Assembly: GCA_030386875.1 (NCBI GenBank)
Contig: CM059559.1
Coordinates: forward strand, 70,322,392 to 70,386,391
Reading direction: 5' to 3'
Length of the DNA: 64,000 nt
DNA from: Morinoia aosen
Taxonomy: Eukaryota; Arthropoda; Malacostraca; Amphipoda; Talitridae
The notes under the pieces are model-generated. The model did not search any database. It was not told where the DNA came from and saw only the letters and a program-made list of their open reading frames with translations. Both the position numbers and the translations under genes were made by a program. This document shows, one piece after another, positions 63,815 to 64,000 of the stretch (positions within the stretch are counted from its first letter, which is position 1; every line of letters begins with the position of its first letter).

Positions 63815-64000
63815 CTACTAGAGTACATGATTGGTGAAAAATGACGGGATTCGATGGTATCGTTTTAAAAAAATATCAAGATAAAGATGACAAACAAATA
63901 TACCCATCCTAATAGTACTCGCGATTAAAATACAGTATTCTCGTACTTGTGCACTGGTAAAACTTTTATCACAGTTACGGTCATTGAGCATCTTTAAGAA
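63815..64000 (+). repeat. Terminal end of the 35-kb inverted-repeat family (copy B, runs off window)
   Basis: The block starts TGGTGAAAAATGACGGGATT and continues with AATATACCCATCCTAATAGT and ACTTGTGCACTGGTAAAACT. This follows the order of the left arm at 35,021-35,190. Confidence 0.65.

Overview
This window is AT-rich, repeat-dominated nuclear DNA from an animal, most likely an insect or another arthropod. The reasons are scattered degenerate TTAGG-type words (about 35.33 and 39.04 kb), Penelope-like, I-like and BEL/Pao retroelements, TTAA-flanked and Harbinger/hAT-type MITEs, split coding exons with GT/AG sites, and no bacterial-style gene packing. The species cannot be named from the sequence. 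Almost every gene-like segment belongs to a mobile element; only a few short exon candidates look like host genes.

Region by region. 1-8.0 kb: the right part of an endogenous Polinton/Maverick (adintovirus-like) element. It holds a chromodomain integrase cut by the window edge, then a compact plus-strand virion module: two unknown or frameshifted ORFs, minor capsid, major capsid, a zinc-ribbon/hydrophobic pVI-like protein, an adenovirus-type cysteine protease, and two fibre-like proteins. Most genes start exactly at a shared TTTAAAAAATG box. No DNA polymerase or ATPase is in view. 8.6-9.7 kb: BEL/Pao RT fragment (minus) ending in a palindromic repeat. 12.1-15.5 kb: a MULE-like element with inverted repeats of about 150 bp, transposase and Ulp1-protease remnants, and a 25-bp minisatellite split by a foldback element. 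16.4-17.7 kb: 3' fragment of an I-like non-LTR element carrying a 529-bp Harbinger MITE. 18.9-23.65 kb: Penelope-like element (RT plus GIY-YIG) with inverted terminal repeats and hammerhead-like cores, holding a 1.87-kb TTAA-flanked MITE. 26.4-26.8 kb: copy of an unknown repeated gene. 27.05-33.7 kb: nearly full-length but mutated I-like element (minus) with ORF1, endonuclease, RT and RNase H; ORF1 contains a duplicated gag unit.

35.0-39.4 kb: element with inverted repeats of about 0.5 kb, itself filled with other repeats, including one of two oppositely oriented copies of a CR1/L2/Jockey-type retrotransposon (the second is at 40.6-42.0 kb). 42.1-43.85 kb: piggyBac-type MITE cutting into a two-exon unknown gene. 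45.06 kb: near-perfect Harbinger MITE. 45.7-47.4 kb: second Penelope-like ORF, split by a 232-bp hAT MITE with an exact 8-bp target duplication. 48.8-51.0 kb: short host exons, one with an eight-residue repeat. 51.8-53.3 kb: second large TTAA MITE family. 54.86-61.21 kb: complete LTR retrotransposon without a recognisable pol (LARD-like), with a 4-bp target duplication. 61.5-64 kb: short repeats and ends of the 35-kb inverted-repeat family.

Functionally the window is a record of nested insertions. The viral module would build a double-jelly-roll capsid and process it with its own protease, but several of its genes are frameshifted, so this copy looks decayed. Only the LTR element and some MITEs look structurally intact.
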